From contig BSQZ01000030.1 in the NCBI GenBank assembly GCA_033239005.1, positions 5,156,501-5,220,500 of the forward strand: a DNA stretch of 64,000 nucleotides. The letters are read 5' to 3'. A model generated the notes under the pieces. That model made no database searches, had not been told where the DNA came from, and saw nothing but the letters and a program-made list of their open reading frames with translations. Positions 33,141-44,555 of the stretch are shown here, piece by piece. The DNA comes from Lamellibrachia satsuma (lineage: Eukaryota > Annelida > Polychaeta > Sabellida > Siboglinidae). The translations under genes were made by a program, and so were the position numbers. Position 1 is the stretch's first letter. Every line of letters starts with the position of its first letter.

Positions 33141-33840
33141 CGTCCATGTGTCCGACCGTGTCTTTGAACCACAACAGTCAGTTGACTCGCTTTTGCTTCT
33201 GCTCCGTGACTCAGCAAATTGTCGATATGGGCACGAACTTCTCTCCCGCCTCAACCCCCGTCTTCTACCCCCACCCCCTTCGTCAACTGTCAGACAGTGA
33301 CAGTCCCCTCTCCACCCTCCGTTTACACTCTCCACCCTACGTTCCCATATCTCCCCTCCACAGTCCCTATACATGGACCCTCGAACTGTCTTTTCAACAC
33401 ACCGAGGACGGACCTACATTGTATATATACTCTACTGTCATCTTTATCTGAAAGTGCAAGTTATGACTTCTAGCATCAATAAACTTACCAATATTACGCA
33501 TGGTCTGTTTTTTATGGTGTGGAAACATATCAAAGAGTAGATATATGTGTTCAAATGTGTCAATCTTCAAATCATGTACGCCAATATATCTGCCAACTAT
33601 TAGACGTCTTAGCTAAAACTGTAATTATTTATCAAATTGTACTTCCAACGGAATTAGTTGCACTTCTTATTGCGTCATTTCCGGACTCTGCCTACTTCTG
33701 TGGAAAGACATTTACATACCAAATACAATACAGCTGCAGAATTGTAATTAAGTCACCAAATTAACAAAACTGCGACAGTGTAATAGAACAATGGACAATA
33801 GTTGAGTCATACTTAACCTATCGGTTTCAACATTTGCTCT
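33141..33840. other. Spacer with pyrimidine-rich stretch
   Basis: At 33238-33382 the plus strand is rich in CCTCC, CACCC and CCTACG words, like the stretches at 34084, 35300 (minus) and 49960. No capsid N-terminus recognisable. 33383-33840 is AT-rich and unassigned. Confidence 0.5.
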
Positions 33841-34062
33841 CGTAAAAGCGGGAAATTGCTCATAAAAGCGGAAGACGATCTCCTCCGTTCAACTTTCGTC
33901 TTTTTTTTGCGTTTTTCGTCTTTTTGTTAACTTGTTGTTTTGCGCGTCACCATTTTGACTTGTCGTCCGCGTTCGTGGTGAATGCCCGTGCGAAAAACAA
34001 AATCAGTTGGGGCCTCAATAATAATAATGTGCCTAGAATGGCCTCGGGTGCATCAAATAGAT
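33841..34062 (+). repeat. Dispersed repeat DR-3, copy 1
   Basis: It shares with 49565-49790 the ordered words AAAGCGG, TTCAACTTTCGTC, CACCATTTTGACTTGTCGTC, CGTTCGTGGTG and TGCCT-x-x-AATGGCCTCG. Both copies are followed by pyrimidine-rich DNA. Confidence 0.72.
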
Positions 34063-34089
34063 CAATATTAACAATACACCCCCGTGCCC

Positions 34090-34215
34090 CACCTCTCACC
34101 CAACACGTTCCTCCTTCATCTCAACACCGCCCCTTCCTCTCACCCAACACGTTCCTCCTTCATCTCAACACCGCCCCTTCCTCTCACCCAACACGTTCCT
34201 CCCTCGCTTCAACAA
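34090..34215. repeat. Minisatellite, 44 bp unit, about 2.7 copies
   Basis: CTCTCACCCAACACGTTCCT, then CCTTCATCTCAACACCGCCC, then CTTC, starting at 34093, 34137 and 34181. Confidence 0.92.
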
Positions 34216-34504
34216 TGGCCTCCCTCACCTACGTGGAACTCTCTTTTCACATGGAAATTTATAGTTAGCGTACCACTCACCAGATGACAGCACCGTCGCG
34301 TGCAGTGTCTGGAATAATGCCAGCAGTAGGGGAAAGCAGTATTAGTGGCAGTGTCATTTTTCAATCTTTTTTATATTTAGGGCACAGTCAAATTCATGAG
34401 TCAAACTTGTTTTACTAACATAAACTATGATTATTAGTGGATCATTTTATACCAAGATAATATATCAAGTATGCATAGATAATTATATGTAGCTGATTCA
34501 AGTA

Positions 34505-35272
34505 GGGTTGGTAAGCTGGCTCAACTAACACTTGGTGTGGGGTAAGTTGAGCCACAATGTAGCGTAAGTTGGGTAAATACTTTATTTGTACAATTTACGT
34601 AGACCTTGAACTAATAAGTTGAAACACTTAATTAATATAAACTTACAGGCCAATTGCAACAGGTGTATGTCGGATAGTTCATAGTTTACTCACGAGACAT
34701 TAATGGAAAAATAAACTCACAATAAAAATTTCGAAGAGCACAAAAAACCTCAAAAAACTAAAATGTTCTGACCGTTGTTACAAATCGCACTTAGTGTACG
34801 TCAATCATGTTCTAATAACATTTCCAATCACTGGATGGTACCATGTAACTGTCGCTGCTGTAGGTTTCTGGGAAACATATGTGGCTCAACTAACCCAGTG
34901 GCTCAACTAACACTGCCTTCCAATACGTGGCTCAGTGGGACAGAGGTGGCTCAACTAAACCAGTGGCTCAACTAACACTGCCTTCCAATACATGGCTCAG
35001 TGGGACGGAGGTGGCTCAACTAACCCAGTGGCTCAACTAACACTGCCTTCCAATACATGGCTCAGTGGGACGGAGGTGGCTCAACTAACCCAGTGGCTCA
35101 ACTAACACTGCCTTCCAATACATGGCTCAGTGGGACGGAGGTGGCTCAACTAACCCAGTGGCTCAACTAACACTGCCTTCCAATACATGGCTCAGTGGGA
35201 CGGAGGTGGCTCAACTAACCCAGTGGCTCAACTGACACTGCCTTCCAATACATGGCTCAGTGGGACGGAGAC
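34505..35272. repeat. Repeat-rich segment built on GGCTCAACTAAC, with a 65-bp array
   Basis: At 34520-34570 GGCTCAACTAACACT is followed by its near reverse complement GGGGTAAGTTGAGCC. From 34881 six copies of a 65-bp unit follow (starts at 34881, 34946, 35011, 35076, 35141, 35206), each with GTGGCTCAACTAACCCAGTG, GCTCAACTAACACTGCC and TTCCAATACATGGCTCAGTG. The GGGTTAGTTGAGCC word resembles the terminal motif GGGGCTAGTTGTTACA of the element at 14118, so this may be a derivative of a related DNA transposon. Confidence 0.75.
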
Positions 35273-35299
35273 AGATTCCTAATAGTTTAGAAATGTACT

Positions 35300-35475
35300 G
35301 AATTAGACAGACGAAGGAGGTGTGTTGGGTAAAGAGACGAGGGTGGATAGACGGAGGACAGGGTTTGGAGAGATATGTGAGGGCGGACAGATGTAAGGGG
35401 TAGGGTACGGGGGCGGATTGAGGGCGGTTAGATGGAGGGAAGTGTTGGGTGAGGGGTGGGGTAAGGCGGTGGGTT
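35300..35475 (-). repeat. Dispersed pyrimidine-rich repeat, minus orientation
   Basis: On the minus strand CCCCTCACCCAACACTTCCC and TCCATC match the 44-bp unit at 34090. The copy lies next to the DR-1 copy at 35525. Confidence 0.65.
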
Positions 35476-35524
35476 TGGTAAGATCCTACATACCCCACTG
35501 GCGGCGGCTGCGTAACCCGGGCCG

Positions 35525-35700
35525 TGTCGGCTCCACAGACCGCTAGAGGGCGACGTAATTCTTCAGTAGACCCATTGGTCACGCTTCACTGCACCAAAGC
35601 GTACCGCCCCCCCCCAGTCGCGTTCAATGCCGTCATTACCTCGGCGACTCGTGTCTAGATCTTATCAGGTGTCGTGTACAAGTTGTCGCTTCTCGCTTCA
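35525..35700 (+). repeat. Dispersed repeat DR-1, copy 2, with a CTCF-like core
   Basis: CCGCTAGAGGGCGACG at 35540-35555 is followed by TTCTTCAGTAGACC, GTCGCGTTCAATGCCGTCAT, CTCGGCGACTCGTGTCTAGA and TCTTATCAGGTGTCGTGTAC. These match the copies at 18455 and 49300 in order. Confidence 0.72.
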
Positions 35701-35939
35701 ACGAAGGCGACTGTTTGCAGCAGTAGTCACTGTTCAGACGTAGCAAACTGGGAAACTAATTATGAGGAGGGAGAATTAAGTGAAATTGGTAATAAAATAA
35801 TACTGGGGGAGGAATTGTACCATTAAGGAAGTTAAAAGTGTAATGACAAGTAGTTTCCCAGGGAGAGGCGGCAAATGTATTTCCTTTGGATAAAATGCTG
35901 GTGTTGATGGAACATTAACATGACGATTAAGAAGTTAAG

Positions 35940-36107
35940 CTAAATCATGGCGAGAGAGATAACTATCATAAAGTAATAACAGTGATGTCAACTAGACACC
36001 AGAAACCATTACAACGTGGGACATATATGTAGTGGTCAGGTCGAATGTGACTAAATCATGACGAGGGAGATAACTATCATAAAGTAATAACAGTGATGTC
36101 AACTAAT
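35940..36107. repeat. 56-bp direct duplication
   Basis: Copies at about 35940-35996 and 36051-36107 share TAAATCATGRCGAGRGAGAT, AACTATCATAAAGTAATAAC and AGTGATGTCAACTA. About 55 bp of unrelated sequence separates them. Confidence 0.9.
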
Positions 36108-36174
36108 GTGACATCAACATTCACGTCCTGTGAGAGCAGCATTGAAGGCCGCAGTGACAGCGTGATGTGGCATC

Positions 36175-36269
<95 letters not shown>

Positions 36270-36450
36270 CACACACACACGGTGTGAAACAGGTTTGAAG
36301 GCCCCAGTGATGGCGTGATGTGACATCAACAAACACGCGGTGTGAGACAGGCTTGAAGGCCCCAGTAACGGCGTGATGTGACATCAACACACACGCGTTG
36401 TGAGACAGGCTTGAAGGCCCCAGTAACGGCGTGATGTGACATCAACCAAC
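36108..36450. repeat. 58-bp repeat with a CA microsatellite expanded inside one unit
   Basis: The 58-bp unit (GTGATGTGACATCAACA, CACGCGTTGTGAGACAGGCT, TGAAGGCCCCAGTAACGGC) starts at 36315, 36373 and 36431, with a diverged first copy at 36161. In the first copy the ACACAC tract has grown to about 100 bp of pure CA (36176-36278). Confidence 0.94.
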
Positions 36451-36544
36451 ACTCGACCGCGCCCGCCGACCGCGCCCGACTCGCGCAGAGTGCAGCGAGG
36501 CGAGACGAAGTGTGCTGTGTGATTAGCCGAATGTGACCGTCGCA

Positions 36545-36725
36545 CCTAGGGGTGGGGCCTCCACTCTTGTCACTCAAACGTGGGTCGTACGTCGACTTGA
36601 TGCACGGAGGGGCGGGGCCTCCACTCTTGTCACTCAAACGTGGGTCGTAAGTCGACTTGATGCACGGATGGGCGGGGCCTCCACTCTTGTCACTCAAACG
36701 TGGGTCGTACGTCGACTTGATGCTA
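36545..36725. repeat. Minisatellite, 60 bp unit, 3 copies
   Basis: GGGGCGGGGCCTCCACTCTT, GTCACTCAAACGTGGGTCGT, ACGTCGACTTGATGCACGGA, three nearly identical copies. Confidence 0.95.
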
Positions 36726-36739
36726 TATTTACCTCGCTG

Positions 36740-36836
36740 AGCGTGCTATAGCTTGGGACGTGCGGGCCACAGCTTGGGACGTGCCGGCCATAGCTTGTGA
36801 CGTGCGGGCCACAGCTTGGGACGTGCGGGCCATAGC
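36740..36836. repeat. Minisatellite, 21 bp unit, about 5 copies
   Basis: GACGTGCGGGCCACAGCTTGG and variants with CATAGC. Confidence 0.9.
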
Positions 36837-38149
36837 GGCATTTCGCGGGGCGTGCATATTTTTGCGAACAAGCACGGAACGATATTTAACGGTGAATATC
36901 GCGGATTTGGTGTTCGGTATAAATCTATCATTGCCCGTTTCATTATGTTCCACTTATGCGGGCCGCACGGAATTTGATACGAACAACGTTTTTTGACAAC
37001 TGGTTTACCTTTTGTATTAAGATTTTATATTAAGGTCACCAACTGTGCATTATGTCGCGCGTTGTCTACAGCAAAATGAGGATGTAAGGACAACCACTGA
37101 GGTATTATATAAGTTAGTTTAATTATTTGAAAATCTAGTTTTTTATTTTCAAATCATGAAACTAACTTTAGGAAATATTGAAGAAAAACAAAAGTCAACT
37201 TCACCATGCTAAAAAAACTGCAAGTCATTACCATCAACCAAGAGAAGGAAGCGAAATGTTTGATAGTTTTGTTCCACTACATTCAACAGTTTTGATGACT
37301 GCTTTTCACTATTTTGTCAAAGTGCATGAAAACATAACAAAAATCGTAATTTTCAAGGTGGCTAGCAATTGTGTGTTGTGAATTGTTACTGGAATGTTTT
37401 TGCTGCAATTAAAAATTATATCAAATCAATACCCGACTTATTGCAAACTCTTTCACCTAAAATGTGCTTAGCAATATGATCGTACTAACAAAATAGAATT
37501 TAAACAAAGAAAAGTTAAAACTAACGACGGAATGATCAACCAAAGGGCGTGACGCAAAAACGGAATATACAAACATTTTGGTGCGTCGTGATTATCTCAT
37601 TGCCTCTGTTTAAGATTTTGATGATTTAAACCCGATCGGGATAAATAGCCGAATGACAGCATTGATAAACAACGACCAGCAGGCTGATTGTTACGCAAAA
37701 TACGAGGTTGGGTGTTTTGGTCGTTTGGCCCGGGTAAACGTGTTTTGATTTTTGTTAGTTGATGACGTTGGTCTTTTCTTAGTTTTAACTAAATATTCTA
37801 TATAAACATTTAAAATTAAACATTCTCATATGGGCAGTGCTTGTCTTTAACTCGGGCATTTTAACCGTATGTGAAATCTTAATAAACCCTTGCTACAAAT
37901 AGAAAACAATTACATATAGATTAAGGTATGTTTGGACTCACGGAATGATTATACTAGTAGGAGTTCTATAGACGGAACAGCCAACACATGGCCGCCGGTC
38001 ATTGATCAGTCATCGCTTTGTAGTATTCCATGAGCCCAAAACATATCTTAATCTACATGTAATTCTTTCCAATTTGGTGAAACGTTGCATTATGCCATTG
38101 TCTATTTACAAATGCAAATGACGTCTTTATATGATGCTCCCATTCCACG
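36837..38149. other. AT-rich spacer, nothing recognised
   Basis: No gene, repeat or RNA recognised over about 1.3 kb. Near 37120-37160 AATCTAGTTTTTTATTTTCAAATCATG is preceded by its partial inverse, giving a weak AT hairpin. Confidence 0.5.
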
Positions 38150-38994
38150 CCATTCGCCGCTAAAACTCGTTCAAGATCACTAACAAACTGCTGGCAATAA
38201 TAAACTCAACAAACCCTGACATAATCCTTCTAGTTGAAACCAAACTCGACTCAAGTATCCCCACATACTCCTTTCTCCCCACAAATTATGAAGCAATCCG
38301 AAAAGATGGGAACATCCACGGTGGAAGTGTTTTGATAGCACTCCAAATTGACATTATAGCAGTCCCCCAACACAAACTAAACACAACCTGTGAAATTATT
38401 TGGACAAAAATACACTTTGTGCGTAAAAAGCTATATATCCGGCATCCTACTACAGACCTCCAAACGACTACACAACATCTCTAAAAGCCTTACATAGATC
38501 TATCTCCGTCCTATACCGTAGCTGTAAGATACCCCATCTGTCATCCTAGCTGGAGATCTAAACCTTCCTGACATCGACTGGGATAAAAACCAACAAACAG
38601 CTGCGAAACATAACACATTGATTGAAATAGTTGGGGAATTTGGGTTAATATGGTAAATGAACCCACCCGATTAGATTCTGGAAATATATTAGACCTAGTA
38701 CTTACATCAAACCCATCCCTTAGCTCCACCATAAACACAGTGACATGCACGAGCGATCATAAAGCCATTATATTTGATATCAATATGAATCCCAACAGAA
38801 AAAACAAACCATCACACAAAGTATACAACTACATATCTGCACATTGGGAATCCCTTAAATCAAACTGCACTCAGCTAGCTCAGCAGTACTTTAATAAAAA
38901 ACCAGGCGAATAAGATGTAAACTCAAATTGGAACGTCTTTCATAAAAACTACACTAACCTGACAGGAGAATCCACCCCTAGTCGCATAACAAGA

Positions 38995-41900
38995 TTTACA
39001 CAACACCTACCATGAATCACAAAAAGTAAATCTAAACAACATCTACCATGGATCACAAAAAGTAAATCTAAACGACATCTACCCTGGATCACAAAAAGGA
39101 AATCTAAACAACACCTACACTGGATCACAAGAAATAAAGCTAAACAACATCTACCCTGGATCACAAGAAGTAAATCTAAACAACACCTACCCTGGATCAC
39201 AAGAAGTAAATCTATACAACACCTGCCCTGGATCACAAGAAATAAAGCTAAACAACATCTACCCTGGATCACAAGAAGTAAATCTATACAACACCTGCCC
39301 TGGATCACAAGAAATAAATCTAAACAACATCTACCCTGGATCACAAGAAGTAAATCTAAACAACATCTACCCTGGATCACAAGAAGTAAATCTATACAAC
39401 ACCTGCCCTGGATCACAAGAAATAAAGCTAAACAACATCTACCCTGGATCAAAAGAAGTAAATCTAAACAACACCTGCCCTGGATCACAAGAAATAAATC
39501 TAAACAACATCTACCCTGGATCACAAGAAGTAAATCTAAACATCACCTACCCTGGATCACAAGAAGTAAATGTAAACATCACCTACCCTGGATCACAAGA
39601 AGTAAATCTATACAACATCTACCCTGGATCATAAGAAGTAAATCTAAACAACACCTACCCTGGATCATAAGAAGTAAATCTAAACAACACCTACCCTGGA
39701 TCATAAGAAGTAAATCTATACAACATCTACCCTGGATCATAAGAAGTAAATCTATACAACACCTACCCTAGATCACAAGAAGTAAATCTAAACAACATCT
39801 ACCCTGGATCACTAGAAGTAAATCTAAACAACACCTACCCTGGATCATAAGAAGTAAATCTATACAACATCTACCCTGGATCATAAGAAGTAAATCTATA
39901 CAACACCTACCCTAGATCACAAGAAGTAAATCTAAACAACATCTACCCTGGATCACAAGAAGTAAATCTAAACAACACCTGCCCTGGATCATAAGAAGTA
40001 AATCTAAACAACACCTGCCCTGGATCACAAGAAGTAAATCTAAACATCACCTACCCTGGATCACAAGAAGTAAATCTAAACAACATCTACCCTGGATCAC
40101 AAGAAGTAAATCTATACAACACCTGCCCTGGATCACAAGAAGTAAATCTAAACAACATCTACCCTGGATCACAAGAAGTAAATCTAAACAACACCTACCC
40201 TGGATCACAAGAAGTAAATCTAAACAACACCTGCCCTGGATCACAAGAAGTAAATCTAAACATCACCTGCCCTGGATCAAAAGAAGTAAATCTAAACATC
40301 ACCTACCCTGGATCACAAGAAGCAAATCTAAACAACATCTACCCTGGATCACAAGAAGTAAATCTAAACAACATCTACCCTGGATCAAAAGAAGTAAATC
40401 TAAACAACACCTACCCTGGATCACAAGAAGCAAATCTAAACAACATCTACCCTGGATCAAAAGAAGTAAATCTAAACAACACCTACCCTGGATCACAAGA
40501 AGTAAATCTAAACAACACCTGCCCTGGATCACAAGAAGTAAATCTAAACATCACCTGCCCTGGATCAAAAGAAGTAAATCTAAACATCACCTACCCTGGA
40601 TCACAAGAAGTAAATCTAAACAACATCTACCCTGGATCACAAGAAGTAAATCTAAACAACACCTACCCTGGATCACTAGAAGTAAATCTAAACAACACCT
40701 GCCCTGGATCAAAAGAAGTAAATCTAAACATCACCTACCCTGGATCACAAGAAGTAAATCTAAACAACATCTACCCTGGATCACAAGAAGTAAATCTAAA
40801 CAACACCTGCCCTGGATCAAAAGAAGTAAATCTAAACAACATCTACCCTGGATCACAAGAAGTAAAGCTAAACAACATCTACCCTGGATCAAAAGAAGTA
40901 AATCTAAACAACACCTGCCCTGGATCACAAGAAATAAATCTAAACAACATCTACCCTGGATCACAAGAAGCAAATCTAAACAACATCTACCCTGGATCAC
41001 AAGAAGTAAATCTAAACAACACCTACCCTGGATCACTAGAAGTAAATCTAAACAACATCTACCCTGGATCACAAGAAGTAAATCTAGACAACATCTACCC
41101 TGGATCACAAGAAGTAAATCTAAACAACACCTACCCTGGATCACAAGAAGCAAATCTAAACAACATCTACCCTGGATCACAAGAAGTAAATCTAAACAAC
41201 ACCTACCCTGGATCACAAGAAGCAAATCTAAACAACATCTACCCTGGATCACAAGAAGTAAATCTAAACAACACCTACCCTGGATCACTAGAAGTAAATC
41301 TAAACAACATCTACCCTGGATCACAAGAAGTAAATCTAAACAACACCTACCCTGGATCACAAGAAGTAAATCTAAACAACATCTACCCTGGATCACAAGA
41401 AGTAAATCTAGACAACATCTGCCCTGGATCACAAGAAGTAAATCTAAACAACATCTACCCTGGAACACAAGAAGTAAATCTAAACAACATCTACCCTGGA
41501 TCACAAGAAGTAAATCTAAACAACATCTACCCTGGATCACAAGAAGTAAATCTAAACAACATCTACCCTGGAACACAAGAAGTAAATCTAAACAACATCT
41601 GCCCTGGATCACAAGAAGTAAATCTAAACAACATCTGCCCTGGATCACAAGAAGTAAATCTAAACAACATCTACCCTGGAACACAAGAAGTAAATCTAAA
41701 CAACATCTACCCTGGAACACAAGAAGTAAATCTAAACAACATCTACCCTGGATCACAAGAAGTAAATCTAAACAACATCTACCCTGGAACACAAGAAGTA
41801 AATCTAAACAACATCTGCCCTGGATCACAAGAAGTAAATCTAAACAACATCTGCCCTGGATCACAAGAAGTAAATCTAAACAACATCTACCCTGGATCAC

Positions 41901-42365
41901 AAGAAGTAAATCTAAACAACATCTACCATTGATCACAATAAGTAAATCTAAACAACACCTACCCTGGATCACAAGAAGTAAATCTAAACAACACCTACCC
42001 TGGATCACAAGAAGTAAATCTAAACAACATCTACCCTGGAACACAAGAAGTAAATCTAAACAACACCTACCCTGGATCACAAGAAGTAAATCTAAACAAC
42101 ATCTACCCTGGAACACAAGAAGTAAATCTAAACAACACCTACCCTGGATCACAAGAAGTAAATCTAAACAACACCTGCCCTGGATCACAAGAAGTAAATC
42201 TAAACAACATCTACCCTGGAACACAAGAAGTAAATCTAAACAACACCTACCCTGGATCACAAGAAGTAAATCTAAACAACATCTACCCTGGATCACAAGA
42301 AGTAAATCTAAACAACACCTACCCTGGATCACAAGAAGTAAATCTAAACAGCACCTACCATGGAT
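38995..42365. repeat. 3.4 kb minisatellite, 36 bp unit, about 93 copies, inside LINE-2
   Basis: The unit is CCCTGGATCACAAGAAGTAA plus ATCTAAACAACATCTA. On the plus strand it encodes QHLPWITRSKSK, 12 codons. LINE ORF2 proteins have one LPWIT-like motif in the linker between endonuclease and reverse transcriptase, and here the repeated text joins directly to FT on the left and to linker-like sequence on the right. The first three copies carry TACCATGGATCAC, and the last one has ACCATGGATCACAAGAAAAC, so both edges preserve ancestral words. The minus-strand frame of about 600 codons is an artefact. Confidence 0.98.
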
Positions 42366-42603
42366 CACAAGAAAACAAAAATAAAACATTGGGAAAACTT
42401 TTAAAAAATTAGAAAAGTAGCCACCAAAGAAGTGACCAAATCCTGTAACTGTAACATTAAAAACATTATTGGAGAAAGTTTGACGACAAATCCATAAAAA
42501 AATTGGTCGTTCATCAGACAAAACAAAATAGCAAAGCAAATGCCCTCAATGACCAGTTCAAATCATTGAATGGGTAGATGATCCGGTTTCTTGGTTATTA
42601 ATA

Positions 42604-42730
42604 TTAAGCATAATTACCTCTCAAGAAACTTGAAGTTTGTTCATCCGTAACTTCTGCTGAAGAAGACTGCGAGATGCAGTCGAAATATTCAGAACAAACC
42701 TCAAGTTTCTTGAGAGGTAATTATGCTTAA
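42604..42730. mobile_element. 127-bp insertion with 39-bp inverted repeats and a hammerhead-like core
   Basis: TTAAGCATAATTACCTCTCA onward (42604-42642) and its reverse complement (42692-42730) match with one mismatch. TTAA at both outer ends could be a target duplication (piggyBac or Kolobok style) or part of the repeats. The 49-bp centre has CTGAAGA, a perfect 6-bp stem GACTGC/GCAGTC with loop GAGAT, then GAAA, flanked by TTCTG and CAGAA that can also pair. That is close to the hammerhead ribozyme layout found in Penelope-like elements, with one extra A before the stem. Confidence 0.7.
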
Positions 42731-44083
42731 CACTTCAAATCAGTTTTCACAAATGAGCAACTTCCTATCCCAACAAAAAGCCCATCACCATTTCCCTCAA
42801 TTCAAACCCTAGAAATCGGACTAAATGGCATCATAAAACAGCTTGAAGCCCTAAACCCCAAATAAGCAAATGGACCAGATAAAATTCCTGCAAAACTACT
42901 AAAGGAAACTGCTAAAGAGATATCCTCCATAATACAGCACATTTTCCAGCAATCATACATCACTGGCAAACTCCCCCAAGCCTGGAATACAGCCCTTGTC
43001 ACGGTAATACACAAAAAAGCAATAAATGCGACCCTGCTAACTATAGACCAATATCTTTAACTTGTATTCTGTGCAAGGTGATGGAACGTATTGTCCTTAG
43101 CCACACGTGGAAACACCTCGGCGCCTACAACATTATTCTCCCTCACCAGCATGGATTCCCATCTGGACTTTCTTGTGAAACGTAGCTTGTGAAGGCAGTC
43201 CATGAATGGGCTGTCTCCATGGACAAACACCACCAAATTGACCTTATTTCTAAAGCCTTTCATTGTGTTCCCCATCAACGACAACAACACATCAGAATGC
43301 CACCTACTCACAATTACTCATAAGTCTAAAACTAGCCAGTTCACCTGCACCATCTCAAATCAGCCGATTTCTGGAGTAAATTCACATTCATACCTTGGCA
43401 TAATCATCATAGATTCTAAACTGTCCTGGACTAAACGTGTACAAACCACTGCATACAAATCTGCACAAACACTTGGCCTACTCAAATGAACACTCCATCC
43501 AGCTAAACCAAAAGTAAAGGAGGCAGCCTATAATATGTTAGTAAAACCCAAATTAGAATATGGAGCAACATCTTGGAATCCACAAACCCAGGATAACATT
43601 GACACCCTGCAGACAATACAAAGAAGGGCCGCTCGATTTGCCCTTAATGACCACCGCCGTACAACAAGCGTCACATCCCTACAACACAAACTGGGCTGGC
43701 AGACATTAGAACAGCGACGATTACAACACCAACTCACTTTCTTCTACAAAATCAAACATTACCGCGTGACTATTTCTCTACCAAAACATCTTATAGTCCC
43801 ATGCACTCGAAACAGCGATCCTGATAAATATAATTATACAAATCCTAGAGTCATAAGAGCCTGGAATCTACTCCCCACTGAAATAATAAGACTCCCCTCC
43901 ATTCACCCCTTCCAACTAGCTGTGAGCACCTTCTATCTTGCCCCTCCAGCTCACATCATTCGTCTATAATGAGGACATCTTATCTTAATCCACTTTTTAA
44001 TTGCACTATTTTGTTCAAAAATTATTATTTCCCACATTTATATGCACCTTTATCATGCGCACCAAGCACCATACTCCTATTTT

Positions 44084-44099
44084 AGCCCCATAAGGGGCT
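44084..44099 (+). other. Hairpin in the LINE-2 3' tail
   Basis: AGCCCCATAAGGGGCT forms a 6-7 bp stem with a short loop about 25 bp before the end of the element. Hairpins near the 3' end are recognised by the reverse transcriptase in some LINEs; its role here is inferred. Confidence 0.55.
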
Positions 44100-44126
44100 G
44101 TTTGGAGTAAGCGAACCACATACCAA

Positions 44127-44300
44127 AGTCACATATTTAACTACAGCCATCCACCGGAAAGTGTCCACAACTACAAAACGTGCAGGGGTAAAGCCCCCAC
44201 GTGGCTCCACTGTCAACGCTATATCGTTACTCTTTTGATGATATATTTTTGTAGGTCTATGTCATTATAGAAAATGTAACGATATAGTTAATATATATTC
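44127..44300 (+). repeat. Dispersed repeat DR-2, copy 2
   Basis: Same ordered words as at 12390: ACTACAGCCAT, GTCCACAACTACAAAACGTG, CAGGGGTAAAGCCCCCACGT, ATCGTTACTCTT, ATAGAAAATGTAAC. It begins right after the LINE-2 tail. The core here includes the palindrome CCACGTGG. Confidence 0.8.
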
Positions 44301-44555
44301 AAACTACCTCATTTGATGTTTTTTAATGAACAAAAATATGTAGAATTTTCTACATTTCAACTTTCTTGCGCGTGAGGGTGTCTTTTAAATCAGTCGACAT
44401 TCTAATTCTAGTTGTTTCCAGCAATCGGCAACGTTCTATTAACTAACTAGATGGTATGTTGTGGTTACTACAGTTGTCTGGTGCTTCGAGGTCTCATTCA
44501 ACTAGCCAGCCTTTTTCAAAACATTACCGCCAAACCGACCTTTATATACTGGCAC
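44301..44555. other. Unassigned spacer
   Basis: About 250 bp without recognised features between DR-2 and the 15-bp array. Confidence 0.5.

Larger units (their letters stand above)
38150..44122 (+). pseudogene. Second LINE (LINE-2): endonuclease, array, reverse transcriptase, 3' end
   Basis: The order of a LINE ORF2 can be read from left to right. Endonuclease: NPDIILLVETKLDSSIPT, AIRKDGNIHGGSVLIAL, ILAGDLNLPDIDWDKN, EPTRLDSGNILDLVL and CTSDHKAIIFDINM (38200-38790). EN-RT linker: QHLPWIT plus the 36-bp array (38995-42365). Reverse transcriptase: ANGPDKIPAKLLKETAKEIS, ITGKLPQAWNTALVTVIHKK, ANYRPISLT, QHGFPSGLSCET (42720-43190). A deletion removes the catalytic YADD region near 43190-43300. 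The C-terminal part is intact over about 200 codons (YLGIIIIDSKLSWT, LVKPKLEYGATSWNPQTQDN, IQRRAARFALNDHRRTTSVT, RVIRAWNLLPTEI) and ends at a stop near 43969. It belongs to the same broad CR1/Jockey-like group but is clearly not LINE-1. Several frameshifts and a 127-bp insertion (42604-42730) confirm it is dead. Confidence 0.87.

Noticed and set aside
30749..33217. Single 822-codon minus-strand protein
   Set aside because: Only its first third follows the ancestral capsid-like frame; the THTMEPTTRTRK part is a shifted phase of the array, so it is a composite of true and false frames.
40731..42539. Minus-strand frame of 602 codons rich in QGRCCLDLLLVI
   Set aside because: It is antisense to the LINE-2 coding array; the plus strand carries the recognised LINE text.
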